The notes: generated by a model from the sequence alone, not told the origin. Positions 47,293-59,599 are shown, numbered from the stretch's first letter. The stretch: 64,000 bases of DNA from Pseudomonas fontis (GCF_028656955.1 NZ_JAMDGY010000027.1:122829-186828), one strand, 5' to 3'. Program-made: numbers and translations.

Positions 47293-47535
47293 ATGACTTA
47301 TTTGATCGACGCTTGGCTTGACCGCCCGCATCCCTACCTGAGAATTCTGCACCGCGAGACCGGCGAGGTCTGTGCTGTGCTCGAAGAAGACGCGCTCGAT
47401 GAATTGCGCGACCAGGGTGACCTGGACCTGAACGGATTGAATTCGAGTGAGCCGATAGTGCTCAAGGAGCTGGTGAGGAACCTGTTCCTGTTCTGCTATG
47501 CCCGGGCGTTGCGCCCTGGGATCGGGTTCCACTAA
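47293..47535 (+). CDS. Iron-responsive small protein (PA4570-like)
   Basis: 80 residues (AGGAG 8 bases upstream of ATG), beginning MTYLIDAWLDRPHPYLRIL. No signal or membrane helix. The position downstream of ispB and the strong Fur box match PA4570 of P. aeruginosa, a small protein of unknown function that rises under iron limitation. It is followed by a REP pair. Confidence 0.85.
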   Translation: MTYLIDAWLDRPHPYLRILHRETGEVCAVLEEDALDELRDQGDLDLNGLNSSEPIVLKELVRNLFLFCYARALRPGIGFH

Positions 47536-47545
47536 CCCTGCAAAG

Positions 47546-47616
47546 CATCGCCGGCAAGGCCGGCTCCCACAGGCCTGGGTGCCCAGCACATCTGTGGGAG
47601 CCGGCCTTGCCGGCGA
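47546..47616. repeat. Inverted REP pair
   Basis: Forward copy 47546-47571 and inverted copy 47592-47616 between two convergent genes. Confidence 0.93.
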
Positions 47617-47647
47617 AGAGGGCCGCTAGGCCCTCCCCCGAAGGGTC

Positions 47648-48265
47648 TTACAGAACGTCCAGCAGCTCGACGTCGAACACCAGCACGCTGTGCGGCGGGA
47701 TGCTGCCAACGCCCTGGGCGCCGTAAGCCAACTCGCTCGGCACGTACAGGCGCCATTTGCTACCGGCATTCATCAGTTGCAGCGCTTCGGTCCAACCAGC
47801 GATCACGCCGCCGACCGGGAACTCGGCTGGCTGGCCGCGCTCGTAGGAGCTGTCGAAGACAGTGCCGTCGATCAGGGTGCCGTGGTAGTGAGTACGCACG
47901 CTGTCTTCGCGGCTTGGCTTGGCGCCTTCACCAGCGGTCAGCACTTCGAACTGCAGGCCCGACGCCAGGGTGGTGATGCCGTCACGCTTGGCGTTCTCAA
48001 CCAGGAATTCCTTGCCAGCACCGGCAGCGGCTTCAGCCTTGGCTGCAGCTTCAGCCTGCATGATGTCACGGATGACTTTGAAGCTGGCCGACAGCTCTTC
48101 TTCGCCGACACGGCTGTCCTGGCCATTGAAGGCATCGGTCAGGCCCGCCAGGATGGCGTCCAGGCTAACGCCCGGTGGTGGGTTGTCGCGCAGTTGGCCA
48201 CCCAGTTGACGGCCGATGCCGTAGCTCACGCGGGTTTCGTCGGTAGACAGATTGATTTCGGACAT
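47648..48265 (-). CDS. fklB: FKBP-type peptidyl-prolyl isomerase
   Basis: 205 residues. An N-terminal helical dimerisation domain (MSEINLSTDETRVSYGIGRQLGGQL) is followed by an FKBP domain with VRTHYHGTLIDGTVFDSSYERGQPAEFPV and SELAYGAQGVGSIPPHSVLVFDVELL. There is no signal peptide, so it is cytoplasmic, as for FklB. This is its usual position after ispB in pseudomonads. Confidence 0.93.
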   Translation of the reverse strand: MSEINLSTDETRVSYGIGRQLGGQLRDNPPPGVSLDAILAGLTDAFNGQDSRVGEEELSASFKVIRDIMQAEAAAKAEAAAGAGKEFLVENAKRDGITTLASGLQFEVLTAGEGAKPSREDSVRTHYHGTLIDGTVFDSSYERGQPAEFPVGGVIAGWTEALQLMNAGSKWRLYVPSELAYGAQGVGSIPPHSVLVFDVELLDVL

Positions 48266-48360
48266 TGTCTCGCTCCGCTGCAGGGCGCAATCACACCGCG
48301 CCCTTCATTAAAAGGGCGAGCAGACTAGCACACTGCGGCAAAGCAGATCAGCTAGCCGTT

Positions 48361-48666
48361 CTACCAGGCTGAGCGTCGCGAAATCGGCATTTTCAGGTCT
48401 TCTTCCGGCGTACCACTCATCCCGCACATTTCATCCTGTACCGACCAGTGCACCAGGTTCAGCGGCATGTCCGGCAGACGCTGCAACCAGCCCCGCGCTT
48501 CATCCAGCGAATGCGCGCGCAAGCGCCGGCCACGAACATCGGCCAAGGGGTGGGGGCGGCCGTGAACACGCGCCTCCAGCAGGTAGTCACCGCCCTCGAT
48601 GGCGATCAGGTTGAGTTCCTGGACATGGCCAGCCCTGGCTTGGGTGTTCAGATCGTGCAGGTTCAT
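48361..48666 (-). CDS. Small conserved protein (DUF6482-like)
   Basis: 101 residues beginning MNLHDLNTQARAGHVQELNL. No signal peptide. I recognise the IEGGDYLLEARVHG ... SLDEARGWL pattern from conserved pseudomonad proteins of unknown function; the family name is tentative. It stands alone between fklB and the UPF0114 gene. Confidence 0.75.
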   Translation of the reverse strand: MNLHDLNTQARAGHVQELNLIAIEGGDYLLEARVHGRPHPLADVRGRRLRAHSLDEARGWLQRLPDMPLNLVHWSVQDEMCGMSGTPEEDLKMPISRRSAW

Positions 48667-48747
48667 GGAGGTACCTCACTACGGGAGTAGTCGAGCGACC
48701 GTTCATTTTTCGTACAGCCCCCGGTAAAGCACAAGGCATAAACGCAA

Positions 48748-48777
48748 CCGCCCGTCCGTTTTGCAACGGACGGGCGG
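48748..48777 (-). terminator. Terminator of the UPF0114 gene
   Basis: A perfect 13-bp stem CCGCCCGTCCGTT/AACGGACGGGCGG with a 4-base loop. The reverse-strand tail TTGCGTTT is only moderately T-rich. Confidence 0.75.
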
Positions 48778-48803
48778 CCAAGGTGCCATGGTCGAGGTGC
48801 CGA

Positions 48804-49292
48804 TCAGTGCTTGGTCACTTTATCCAGGTAACCCATGGCAAAGGCCGAGATCACGAAGGTCATGTGGATGATCACGTACCACATCAGGTATTCGGTCTGG
48901 ATGTTGCGGGCATCCATGAACACGCGCAGCAGGTGGATCGAGGAGATCGCCACGATCGAGGCGGCGACTTTCATCTTCAGCGACGAAGAGTCCATCTTGC
49001 CCAGCCAGCTGAGCTTTTCCTTGCCTTCGTCGATGTCCAGTTGCGAGACGAAGTTCTCGTAGCCGGAGATCATCACCATCACCAGCAGGCCGCCTACCAG
49101 GGCCATGTCGATCAGCGACAGCAGGACCAGGATCAGGTCGGCTTCGGCCAGCGCGAACACGTTCGGCAGTACATGGAAGATCTCTTGAAAGAACTTCAGC
49201 GCCAGCGCCAGCAGGCCCAACGACAGGCCAAAGTAGATCGGTGCGAGCAGCCAGCGCGAGGCGTACATCGCATTTTCGATAAAGCGTTCCAT
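48804..49292 (-). CDS. UPF0114 (YqhA-like) membrane protein
   Basis: 162 residues from the ATG at 49292 ([20 protein letters not shown], the family start). About four hydrophobic segments: [76 protein letters not shown]. Inner membrane; function unknown. A further in-frame start adds an unlikely basic extension. Confidence 0.92.
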   Translation of the reverse strand: MERFIENAMYASRWLLAPIYFGLSLGLLALALKFFQEIFHVLPNVFALAEADLILVLLSLIDMALVGGLLVMVMISGYENFVSQLDIDEGKEKLSWLGKMDSSSLKMKVAASIVAISSIHLLRVFMDARNIQTEYLMWYVIIHMTFVISAFAMGYLDKVTKH

Positions 49293-49396
49293 TGAGCAAA
49301 TCACCAGGTGGCGGGAAAATCGAGCGCGAGTATACCAGCCACCTGTGACAGAAAAAGCCCGCGTCACGTTGGCGCAGCGGGCACATTGCCAGCCAT

Positions 49397-49738
49397 TCAG
49401 GTTTCCGGGTGGAACTCGAAGTCGCCCACATGGTGCACCGGCTCACCGTTGACCCGGCGCAACTGGGCCTGCAAGTGCACGCACCAGATCTGCGGGTCGT
49501 TGGCCACCTGATAGCCGTGCAAGGTCAGGCTGTCGACAATCGCGCTGAGCACAGACTCTGCCACGTAAGGCCCGTGGAACGGGCCCTGGGCCTTGATTGC
49601 CGAGGGTTGTTCGCCAGCCATGCCGGCGGCGAAGAGCAGGGTCCACATGCCGTTGTCGCCGGCCAGGGGACGAATACTGCATTCAATGCGGGTCACCAGG
49701 CCCAGACATTGACGGGTGAGGCTGAGGGTGCGCGGCAT
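49397..49738 (-). CDS. Conserved hypothetical protein (PA4575-like)
   Basis: 113 residues from the ATG at 49738 (GAGGA 9 bases upstream). Begins [20 protein letters not shown], has no signal peptide or membrane helix and no domain I recognise. It sits between the UPF0114 gene and the Lon-like protease, as in P. aeruginosa. Confidence 0.8.
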   Translation of the reverse strand: MPRTLSLTRQCLGLVTRIECSIRPLAGDNGMWTLLFAAGMAGEQPSAIKAQGPFHGPYVAESVLSAIVDSLTLHGYQVANDPQIWCVHLQAQLRRVNGEPVHHVGDFEFHPET

Positions 49739-49908
49739 GGCGACGATCCTCGGTGGAACGGTGTTCAGCCCCCACGATGGGAACTGGTTCAATCCTGTAT
49801 CAACGGCTGTCCTTGATTTGAAGGATAGAAGAAATCCACCCGCGACAAACGGTCGTGGCCAAGCGGGCGCCGAACGGTCGTGACCGCTCGGCACCCTGGT
49901 GGTTCAAC

Positions 49909-52347
49909 TCAGCTTGGCTTGACCTGGGCCAGGGCCTGTTCGGCCAGCTCCTTCTCGGCCTCCTTGAGGTCTTCTTCGCTGATCATCTCGGCGATCACCC
50001 GCAGCCGCTCGACCACGCGGGCGTTGACGCTGCCCTCGGGGAACTCGCCATTCTCGTCAGGCTCGCCGGCAGGCTCGCCGACCAGCAGGCTCAGCGCCTC
50101 GTCGGCCTGGCTCACCGCATAGACGTGGAACTGCCCGGCACGCACCGCCTGCAATACCCGCTCATCGAGCATCAGGGTGGTGACGTTGGCCTTGGGAATG
50201 ATCGCGCCCTGCTCCCCGGTCAGGCCGCGCGCTTCGCAGAGGCGGAAGAAGCCTTCGATCTTCTCGTTGACCCCGCCCACCGCCTGCACTTCACCAAACT
50301 GGTTGATCGAGCCGGTGATCGCGAAGCACTGCTTGAGCGGTGTTTTCGACAAGGCCGAGATCAAGGTGCAGGCCTCGCCCAGCGACGCACTGTCGCCGTC
50401 GACGTAACCGTAGGACTGCTCCAGGGCGATGCTCGCGGAAATCGCCAACGGGAATTCCTGGGCATAACGGCTGCCCAGGTAGCCGGTGAGGATCATCACG
50501 CCCTTGGAGTGGATCGGCTGGCCGAGGTTGACCTCACGCTCGATGTCGACGATGCCACTGCCGCCCGGGTACACCGTGGCGGAAATCCGCGCCGGCACGC
50601 CGAACGCCGAATCGCCCACCTCAAGCACGGTCAGGCCGTTGCACTTGCCGACCGCCGCGCCTTCGGTATCGATCAGGATGATCCCGGCGAGCATGTCATC
50701 GAGGATCCGCGCCGAGACGCGCCCGGTGCGAGTGGCCTTGGCCTTGAGCGCTCGCTCGATGTGCCCGGCGTCAGTCATTTGGTCATTGGCCAGGTGGCGG
50801 ATGAAGTCCGCTTCGCTGACCAGCTGGAACAGGTCGCCAATGCGCGCCGAAAGGCGCCCCTGGTGCTCCGCCAGACGCGCGCTGTAAGTGGCCAGGCGTG
50901 CCACCGCATCGGCGCTGAGCGGCGCCATGCCCTCCTCGCTGGTGCGGGTCTTGAGCAACTGGGCGAACTGCTCCAGGGTCTCGTCGACCATGGGGATCTC
51001 TTCGTCGAAGTCCACCAGCACCCGGAACATCTCCTGGAAGTCCGGATCGTGGTCCTGCAGTGCGTAGTACAACTGGCGCGCACCGATGATCACCACCTTC
51101 ACCTGCAGCGGGATCATCTGCGGGGTCAGGGTCACGGTGGCCAGGCGGCCGAGCTCACCCAGCGGCGATTCCATTTTCAGCTTGCGCGATTGCAGGGCAC
51201 GCTTGAGCGCATCCCAGACGAACGGCTCGCCAAGCATTTTTTCGGCTTCGAGGATCAGGAAGCCACCATTGGCCCGGTGCAGCGCACCCGGGCGTAGCTG
51301 GCGATAAGTGGTGTATAGCGCGCCCTGGTCGGTGCTGTATTCGATACGGCCGAACAGGTTGTCGTAAGTCGGGTGCGGCTCGAACACCACCGGCGCACCG
51401 CCGTTGACGTGATGGCCGACCACCAGGCTCGGCGCGTATTGCTCTTCGAGCATCTTGCGCGCCACGGCGTCGGTCTTGCTGTCATCGACCAACTGCTCCA
51501 CCAGGGTGCGCAGCAGGTTGACCTGCATGGCTTGCAGGTAGGCGCAGACCGCGGCGTTTTCCGCGTATTTCTCCGACAGCGGCGCCAGCAATGGCTGCAA
51601 GGCCAGGGTGATGGTTTCTTCGTTGAGCTGGCGCAGCTGGTTGTTCGACTCGCGTTTCCACTGCGGCAAGCTGGCCAGTTCTTCGTTCAACTGCTCTTCC
51701 AGCGCGGAGATATCCTCGTGGAAGCGCTCGCGCTCGGCTTCCGGCAACTGGGCAAACTCGGCTTCATCCAGCGCCTTGCCATCGGCCATCGGGGTGAAGG
51801 CGACGTTGCTGCTGTCACGGTACAGCGCCACATCCTTCTCCAGCGAAGCGCGCTCGATCACATCCAGGGCACGGTCGTAACGCTGGTTGAAGGCGCGGTC
51901 GATGGCGCTCTTCTTCTGCTGGTAGGACGGGTGTTCGAACACCGCCGGGAAGGTGGCCAGCAGGTTGTCGATCAGGGCGCCGATATCGGCGGTGAACGCA
52001 CCGGCGCTGCCCGGCGGCAACTCGAAGGCCTTGGGCTCGCGCGGCTCTTCGAAATTGTTGACGTAGAGCCAGTCCGAAGGGGTCTGCAGGCGCTTGCCCT
52101 CGGCCTTCAGGTAGCGTTTGACGAAGGAGAAGCGGCCGGTACCCGGCTCGCCCATGACGAATACGTTGTACCCGGGACGTGGCATGGCGACGCCGAACTG
52201 CAAGGCTTCGACGGCACGTTCCTGGCCAAGCACACCGCGAAAAGGCTCCAGATCATTGGTGGTGGTAAAGGCGAACTGTTCGGCGGAAAACGGCCGGGTC
52301 AGCGCTTCTGGCGCAAGACGCAGGCTCGCAGCGACAGGATCGGGCAT
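49909..52347 (-). CDS. Lon-family ATP-dependent protease (LonB-like, AAA+)
   Basis: 812 residues. The Walker A variant is GEPGTGRFSFVKRYL near residue 70. The AAA+ module contains a long helical insertion. The C-terminal Lon protease domain has GDSASLGEACTLISALSKTPL with the catalytic Ser in DSAS and the Lys in VGGVNEKIEGFF. This is the non-Lon, LonB/YcbZ-like type. There is no membrane helix, so it is cytoplasmic. Substrates unknown. Confidence 0.92.
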   Translation of the reverse strand: MPDPVAASLRLAPEALTRPFSAEQFAFTTTNDLEPFRGVLGQERAVEALQFGVAMPRPGYNVFVMGEPGTGRFSFVKRYLKAEGKRLQTPSDWLYVNNFEEPREPKAFELPPGSAGAFTADIGALIDNLLATFPAVFEHPSYQQKKSAIDRAFNQRYDRALDVIERASLEKDVALYRDSSNVAFTPMADGKALDEAEFAQLPEAERERFHEDISALEEQLNEELASLPQWKRESNNQLRQLNEETITLALQPLLAPLSEKYAENAAVCAYLQAMQVNLLRTLVEQLVDDSKTDAVARKMLEEQYAPSLVVGHHVNGGAPVVFEPHPTYDNLFGRIEYSTDQGALYTTYRQLRPGALHRANGGFLILEAEKMLGEPFVWDALKRALQSRKLKMESPLGELGRLATVTLTPQMIPLQVKVVIIGARQLYYALQDHDPDFQEMFRVLVDFDEEIPMVDETLEQFAQLLKTRTSEEGMAPLSADAVARLATYSARLAEHQGRLSARIGDLFQLVSEADFIRHLANDQMTDAGHIERALKAKATRTGRVSARILDDMLAGIILIDTEGAAVGKCNGLTVLEVGDSAFGVPARISATVYPGGSGIVDIEREVNLGQPIHSKGVMILTGYLGSRYAQEFPLAISASIALEQSYGYVDGDSASLGEACTLISALSKTPLKQCFAITGSINQFGEVQAVGGVNEKIEGFFRLCEARGLTGEQGAIIPKANVTTLMLDERVLQAVRAGQFHVYAVSQADEALSLLVGEPAGEPDENGEFPEGSVNARVVERLRVIAEMISEEDLKEAEKELAEQALAQVKPS

Positions 52348-52624
52348 CGGGCTTCCTTACTTCGGCGGGGCGGATGACGGCATTCTGGCGCCGGGCACAG
52401 GCGCCTTGCAAGGCTCTTGAACGCTTTATGCAGCAGGGTCGAAAAGCTGCTTCCCGTCAATTTTTTCATGCATTGTTTTGCAATTAATTACGCAACCCTT
52501 AGATCGTGCCTAAACTCCAAGCTGCGCGGCTGGGTGTACAACCAACCCGCCTCTGGCAGCGGCCCTGTAGCCAAGCCGGAAAACCCTGACCTTTGGTTTG
52601 AACCATCAGAAAGAGAACAATGCT

Positions 52625-53113
52625 ATGAAACGGATTCTTCTGGGTACTCTGTTCACCGCGGTATCGATCAACGCCATGGCCCAAGCGCCAGGCGGCCCGG
52701 ACTGCGGTTGGGGCAACATGCTGTTCGAGGGCCAACGCGGCACCCCGGCACACTTCCTCGCTTCTACCACCAACGGCACTTCCGGCAACGCCACCTTCGG
52801 CATGACCTCGGGCACCAACGGCTGCTCGACCAACGCGTCACTGACCTACGGCGGCAAGTCGTGGTTCGCCATGAACGGCATGATGAACGAACTCTCCGAA
52901 GACATGGCGCAAGGCCAGGGCGAAGCCCTGACCACCTACGCCGTGGTACTCGGTGTTGCACCAGAAGACCGCGCGCACTTTGCCGCTGTCACCCACCAGC
53001 ACTTCCAGGAAATCTTCAAGACCGCCAACGTCACGGCTGAAGATGTCCACAGCAACACCCTGGCCGTGCTGAAAACCGACGCCCGCCTGGCCAAGTACGC
53101 CACCCCGGCTTAA
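52625..53113 (+). CDS. DUF3015-family secreted protein
   Basis: 162 residues from the ATG at 52625. Signal peptide MKRILLGTLFTAVSINAMA. The mature part starts QAPGGPDCGWGNMLFEGQRG and has FGMTSGTNGCSTNAS, the DUF3015 pattern with two conserved cysteines. Function unknown. The 277-base gap upstream holds an AT-rich segment around 52455-52500 but no recognised element. A strong hairpin follows. Confidence 0.9.
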   Translation: MKRILLGTLFTAVSINAMAQAPGGPDCGWGNMLFEGQRGTPAHFLASTTNGTSGNATFGMTSGTNGCSTNASLTYGGKSWFAMNGMMNELSEDMAQGQGEALTTYAVVLGVAPEDRAHFAAVTHQHFQEIFKTANVTAEDVHSNTLAVLKTDARLAKYATPA

Positions 53114-53122
53114 GCTCGACCT

Positions 53123-53150
53123 CCCGCCCCTGTGAGGGGGCGGGCAGTTT
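53123..53150 (+). terminator. Terminator of the DUF3015 gene
   Basis: Stem CCCGCCCC/GGGGCGGG with 6-base loop TGTGAG, then CAGTTTT. Confidence 0.85.
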
Positions 53151-53189
53151 TCCGCCTCTATCGGCATCATTCAGACGTAGTTGCCCGAC

Positions 53190-55043
53190 ATGCTCAAACG
53201 CCTTGCCTACCTGGCGCTGTGTGCCTGCGCCCCGCTGCAAGCTGCACCCCTGCTCGATGACGCCCGCCTGCAACAGTTGGCGAATGATCGCTATTGGATT
53301 TCCCTGGGGCATTACGAAACCGCCAAGCTCGGTGGTTGGCGCAGCTATGTCGATGACCCACGGTTCTTCCTCGACGCTGATGGCGCGCACCACCCGGACC
53401 GTGAGCTCAAGGCCACGCTGAAGGCCCTGTATGCCCCGGCCAGCCTGGGTGAAAAACATGCCCAGTGCGTGTTCCCCGCGCGTACCCGCTGGCTGCGTGA
53501 GCAATTGCAGCTCAACGACCTGCCAACGCTTGCGTGCAAGGACTACACCCAGTGGTTCAAGGACGTCTCGCCGCACAGCGCGGTGATGATCTTCCCGGCC
53601 GCGTACCTGAACAGCCCCTCGTCGATGTTCGGGCACACCCTGCTGCGTATCGACCAGGCCGATGTACAGAGCGACAACACCGCCCTGCTCAGCTATGCGG
53701 TGAACTTCGGCGCCTACATCGAAGGCAACGACAACAGCATCCTGTATGCCTGGAAGGGCCTGATGGGTGGCTATCCGGGCCTGTTCGCGCTGGTGCCCTA
53801 CCAGGAGAAACTTGCCGAATACCGCAGCCTGGAAAACCGCGACCTGTGGGAATACCGGCTGAACCTCACCCCGGCAGAAACCGGGCGCATGGTCGAACAT
53901 ATCTGGGAGCTCAAGCAGATCCAGTTCGACTACTTCTTCTTTGACGAAAACTGCTCGTATCGCCTGCTGGAGCTGCTCCAGGTCGCCCGGCCAAGCCTGG
54001 ACCTGACCTCGCAATTCCCCCTCACCGCCATCCCGACCGACACCGTAAAGGCGGTGAAACAGGCCGGTTTGGTGGAGCGCACTGACTACCGACCTTCGCG
54101 TGAGCGTGAGCTGCTGGAACGCGCGGCGCCGCTGGACAAGGCCGAGGAGCAACAGGTGTTGGCGCTCAGCGCCGATACGGCGCGCTTGAACAGCGCTGAA
54201 TTCACCACCCTGCCCAAGGCGCGTCAAGCCCTGGTGCAGGACGCGGCGTACCGCCTGGAGCGTTACCGCGCCAATGGCCAGGAACGCGACCCGGCCCGCA
54301 CCCAGCGCAGTTTTGAGCTGTTGCGGGCGATCAACCGCAACCCGCCGCCACCGCTGCAAATCGAGCGCCCGGGGCTGCCGGAAGAAGGCCACGAGTCGCG
54401 CACCTGGCAGTTGGGCGCAGGCACGCGGGAAGACCGGGCTTTTGCCGAGTACGGCCTGCGCATGGCCTACCACGACCTCAACGACAACGCCTATGGCTTC
54501 CCGCTGGGCGCGCAGATCGAGATCCTGCAACTGAAGGTGCGCCAGTACGAGAACAACGACTGGCAGGTGCAGCGCCTGGACCTGGCAACCATCCGCTCGC
54601 TGACCCCGCGCAACGAGTTGCTGCAGCCCTTGTCATGGCAAGTGACCGGCGGCCTGGAGCGCGTGCTGGGCAAGCACGACGATGAAGTGCTGGTCAGCCA
54701 TGTGAATGGCGGTGCCGGGGGCACCTGGCAATTGGCGGACGAAATGCTCGGCTTTGCCCTGGGCACGGTGCGGGCTGAGCACAACAATGATTTTGCCGAG
54801 TTCATCTCACCGGCAGCGGGGTTCAATACGGGAGTGTTGTGGCGCAACGGGCTGGGCAACCTGACGCTGGAAGCCAAGGGCGACTACTTCACCAATGGCG
54901 AGATTCGCCGCAGCCTGAGCCTGAATCAGCAATGGGAGCTGTCGCGCAGCCTGGGCCTGCGCCTGAGTGCCAAGCGCGAGTTCAGCCAGTTGGCCAGCGC
55001 GCAGAACGAGGTGATGCTGGAATTGAAGTGGTATCACTACTGA
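53190..55043 (+). CDS. DUF4105 outer-envelope protein
   Basis: 617 residues from the ATG at 53190; a TTG 9 bases earlier is possible. Signal peptide MLKRLAYLALCACAPLQA. The N-terminal part contains the DUF4105 domain (SSMFGHTLLRID, YFFFDENCSYRLLELL, with conserved His and Cys, so a possible thiol-type hydrolase). The C-terminal third is rich in alternating strands and may form a barrel. Function unknown. Confidence 0.87.
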   Translation: MLKRLAYLALCACAPLQAAPLLDDARLQQLANDRYWISLGHYETAKLGGWRSYVDDPRFFLDADGAHHPDRELKATLKALYAPASLGEKHAQCVFPARTRWLREQLQLNDLPTLACKDYTQWFKDVSPHSAVMIFPAAYLNSPSSMFGHTLLRIDQADVQSDNTALLSYAVNFGAYIEGNDNSILYAWKGLMGGYPGLFALVPYQEKLAEYRSLENRDLWEYRLNLTPAETGRMVEHIWELKQIQFDYFFFDENCSYRLLELLQVARPSLDLTSQFPLTAIPTDTVKAVKQAGLVERTDYRPSRERELLERAAPLDKAEEQQVLALSADTARLNSAEFTTLPKARQALVQDAAYRLERYRANGQERDPARTQRSFELLRAINRNPPPPLQIERPGLPEEGHESRTWQLGAGTREDRAFAEYGLRMAYHDLNDNAYGFPLGAQIEILQLKVRQYENNDWQVQRLDLATIRSLTPRNELLQPLSWQVTGGLERVLGKHDDEVLVSHVNGGAGGTWQLADEMLGFALGTVRAEHNNDFAEFISPAAGFNTGVLWRNGLGNLTLEAKGDYFTNGEIRRSLSLNQQWELSRSLGLRLSAKREFSQLASAQNEVMLELKWYHY

Positions 55044-55060
55044 CCGCTGTAGGTGATATC

Positions 55061-55083
55061 TGTGGGACCAGCCCGCTCCCACA
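55061..55083. repeat. Short REP-related hairpin after the DUF4105 gene
   Basis: TGTGGGA and TCCCACA flank 9 bases (ACCAGCCCG-like). A shortened REP-like stem-loop. Confidence 0.6.
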
Positions 55084-55168
55084 GGTTTGCCGCGTGCTTC
55101 ACCGGATTTTGACAGCCCATCGACAATTCCCCGCCTAGACTTGTCCACAGTTCGTGGAGAGTCTGAGC

Positions 55169-55519
55169 ATGCGCGGTTGGGTGTTGGCAGTCATGGTGTT
55201 ACTCGCGGGTTGCCAGTCAACCCACGATCAGTTGATCGATCAGGGCTACCCCCCCGCCTACGCCGATGGCTTCCAGGACGGTTGCGGCAGTGGTCGCCAG
55301 GCGGCCGGCGTGATGGCTGGCGAGTTTCGCAAGGACGTCCCCCGCTACCTGCACAACCGCCAGTACGAATCCGGTTGGGACGATGGTTTTCGCCAATGCC
55401 AGGCCATGCAGGAAAACCGCGACCAGCAAGACTACCGCGCCCGCCACTGGGACCAGCGAGACGAACAATGGCAACAGGAGAAAGACCGCGACGCCGCCCG
55501 CGCCTATCGACCCAACTAG
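55169..55519 (+). CDS. Small lipoprotein of unknown function
   Basis: 116 residues from the ATG at 55169 (GGAGAG 8 bases upstream). Lipobox LLAGC (Cys near residue 15). The mature part is polar: DGFQDGCGSGRQAAG and ESGWDDGFRQC, then a charged C-terminal tail with many Arg, Asp and Gln. Likely membrane-anchored and periplasmic. It precedes the GreB-like gene by about 70 bases. Confidence 0.85.
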   Translation: MRGWVLAVMVLLAGCQSTHDQLIDQGYPPAYADGFQDGCGSGRQAAGVMAGEFRKDVPRYLHNRQYESGWDDGFRQCQAMQENRDQQDYRARHWDQRDEQWQQEKDRDAARAYRPN

Positions 55520-55586
55520 GTCGCAACCAGACCGCCAGGCGAACGTTTTGCCTGCCAGCATGGTCTGCCCTGAAAGGAGGCCGCCC

Positions 55587-57424
<1,838 letters not shown>

Positions 57425-57555
57425 TCACCAGAGAGATTTAGACTTTTTTGGTTTTTTCGGGACTTTAACAAGAACCGGTCGCACTGGAACAGGGCGGAAT
57501 GTCGTTTTTATGAAATTAAATGGTGCGTTTCTATAACTGTATACAGTTTCAAGGT

Positions 57556-57624
57556 CATCGCCGGCAACGCCGGCTCCCACAGAGAACGTCAGTAAACCTG
57601 TGGGAGCCGGCCTTGCCGGCGATG
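57556..57624. repeat. Inverted REP pair
   Basis: Forward copy 57556-57581 (GCAACGCC variant) and inverted copy 57599-57624, between the ettA terminator and the gdhA 5' side. Confidence 0.92.
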
Positions 57625-57644
57625 AATCCAACACAAATCCGAGA

Positions 57645-57674
57645 CAAAAAAAACGGGACCCGAAGGCCCCGTTT
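57645..57674 (-). terminator. Terminator of ettA
   Basis: On the reverse strand, a 10-bp stem (AAACGGGGCC with GGTCCCGTTT, one G-T pair) with a TTCG loop and an eight-base T-run. Confidence 0.92.
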
Positions 57675-57694
57675 CAGTGCAAAAACCCGAAGGT

Positions 57695-59359
57695 TTATGC
57701 CAGTTTCTTGTGCCGTACGCGGTGCGGCTGTGCAGCCGCTTCGCCCAGGCGCTTCTTGCGATCGGCTTCGTACTCGGTGTAGTTGCCTTCGAAGAACACC
57801 GCTTGCGAGTCATCTTCGTACGCCAGGATGTGGGTCGCGACGCGGTCCAGGAACCAGCGATCGTGAGAGATCACAATGGCGGCGCCCGGGAAGTCCAGCA
57901 GGGCTTCCTCCAGCGAACGCAGGGTTTCAACGTCCAGGTCGTTCGACGGTTCGTCGAGCAGCAGCACGTTGGCGCCCTCTTTCAGGGTCAGCGCCAGGTG
58001 CAGACGGCCACGCTCACCACCGGAGAGGTCCTTGACGAACTTCTGCTGGTCGCCACCCTTGAAGTTGAAGCGGCCCACATAGGTACGCGACGGGATCTCG
58101 TAGTTGCCGATACGCAGTTGGTCGGAACCATCGGAGATCTGCTGGAATACGGTCTTGTTGCCGTCCAGGTCGTCACGGCTCTGGTCGACGCACGCCAGTT
58201 GCACGGTGTCACCGATCTCGATGCTGCCGGAGTCCGGCTGCTCTTTGCCCATCAGCATGCGGAACAGGGTCGACTTACCGGCACCGTTGCCGCCGATCAC
58301 GCCGACGATGGCGCCTTTAGGCATGGCGAACGACAGGTTGTCGATCAGCACGCGATCGCCATAGCCCTTGGAGACGTTCTTGAACTCGATGACCTTGTCG
58401 CCCAGGCGTGGACCGGCCGGGATGTAGATCTCGTTGGTCTCGCTGCGCTTCTGGAATTCCTGCGACTGCATCTCTTCGAAGCGTTGCAGACGAGCCTTGG
58501 ATTTCGACTGGCGGGCCTTGGCGCCTTTGCGCACCCACTCCAGCTCTTCCTTCATGGCCTTTTCATGGGCCGACTGCTGCTTGGATTCCTGGGCCAGACG
58601 ATCGGACTTGGCTTCCAGCCAACCCGAATAGTTGCCCTCGTACGGGATACCGGCGCCGCGGTCGAGTTCGAGGATCCAGCCCGCGACGTTGTCCAGGAAG
58701 TACCGGTCGTGGGTAATCGCCACAACGGTGCCCGGGAAATCGTGGAGGAAGTGTTCCAGCCAGGCGACGGAGTCGGCGTCCAGGTGGTTGGTTGGTTCGT
58801 CGAGCAGGAGCATGTCCGGGGCCGACAGCAGCAGGCGGCACAGGGCCACACGACGCTTCTCACCACCGGAGAGGTGTTCGACCTTGGCGTCCCAGGCCGG
58901 CAGACGCAACGCATCGGCGGCAACTTCCAGCTGACGCTCGAGGTTGTGGCCGTCGCTGGCTTGCAGGATGGCTTCGAGCTTGGCCTGTTCGGCCGCCAGC
59001 TTGTCGAAGTCGGCATCCGGTTCGGCGTAGGCCGCGTAGACCTCGTCCAGGCGCGCCTGGGCGTTCTTGATCACGCTGACCGCTTCTTCGACCACTTCAC
59101 GCACGGTCTTGGTCGGGTCCAGTTGCGGCTCTTGCGGCAGGTAGCCGACGTTCAGCTCCGGCATCGGCCGTGCTTCGCCGTCGAACTCCTTGTCGACGCC
59201 CGCCATGATTTTCAGCAGGGTCGATTTACCCGAACCGTTCAAGCCGAGCACGCCAATCTTGGCGCCCGGGAAGAACGACAGGGAGATGTTCTTCAGGATT
59301 TCCCGCTTCGGCGGAACAACTTTGCTCAGCCGATGCATGGTGTAGACGTATTGAGCCAA
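57695..59359 (-). CDS. ettA: Energy-dependent translational throttle ABC-F protein
   Basis: 554 residues. A TTG at 59359 behind GAGGG gives [13 protein letters not shown], the family start; a TTG two codons upstream is less likely. Two ABC domains have Walker [10 protein letters not shown] and GGNGAGKST and signatures LSGGEKRR and LSGGERGR. The linker [18 protein letters not shown] contacts P-site tRNA in EttA. It senses ADP/ATP and gates the first elongation step. A strong terminator follows. Confidence 0.95.
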   Translation of the reverse strand: MAQYVYTMHRLSKVVPPKREILKNISLSFFPGAKIGVLGLNGSGKSTLLKIMAGVDKEFDGEARPMPELNVGYLPQEPQLDPTKTVREVVEEAVSVIKNAQARLDEVYAAYAEPDADFDKLAAEQAKLEAILQASDGHNLERQLEVAADALRLPAWDAKVEHLSGGEKRRVALCRLLLSAPDMLLLDEPTNHLDADSVAWLEHFLHDFPGTVVAITHDRYFLDNVAGWILELDRGAGIPYEGNYSGWLEAKSDRLAQESKQQSAHEKAMKEELEWVRKGAKARQSKSKARLQRFEEMQSQEFQKRSETNEIYIPAGPRLGDKVIEFKNVSKGYGDRVLIDNLSFAMPKGAIVGVIGGNGAGKSTLFRMLMGKEQPDSGSIEIGDTVQLACVDQSRDDLDGNKTVFQQISDGSDQLRIGNYEIPSRTYVGRFNFKGGDQQKFVKDLSGGERGRLHLALTLKEGANVLLLDEPSNDLDVETLRSLEEALLDFPGAAIVISHDRWFLDRVATHILAYEDDSQAVFFEGNYTEYEADRKKRLGEAAAQPHRVRHKKLA

Positions 59360-59599
59360 AACCAAGCCCTCTATAGAAGTGTAAAACAGCGGCGAAAACC
59401 CCTGATACCCGGCTAAACGGCGGCTATCGGCGATGGTGAATACGCGGGGTCGGCGATGTGTTTACGAAGTGTCAATGAACAAAGTCGACCATTCTACGTC
59501 AAGACGATTGTTTGCGCAGATGGACTGATCACAGGAGGGGAAGCCCCCGGCGCGTCGGCATCGCGCCACGCCAGGGGCAGGCTGCAGCGTTCGCCTGGA

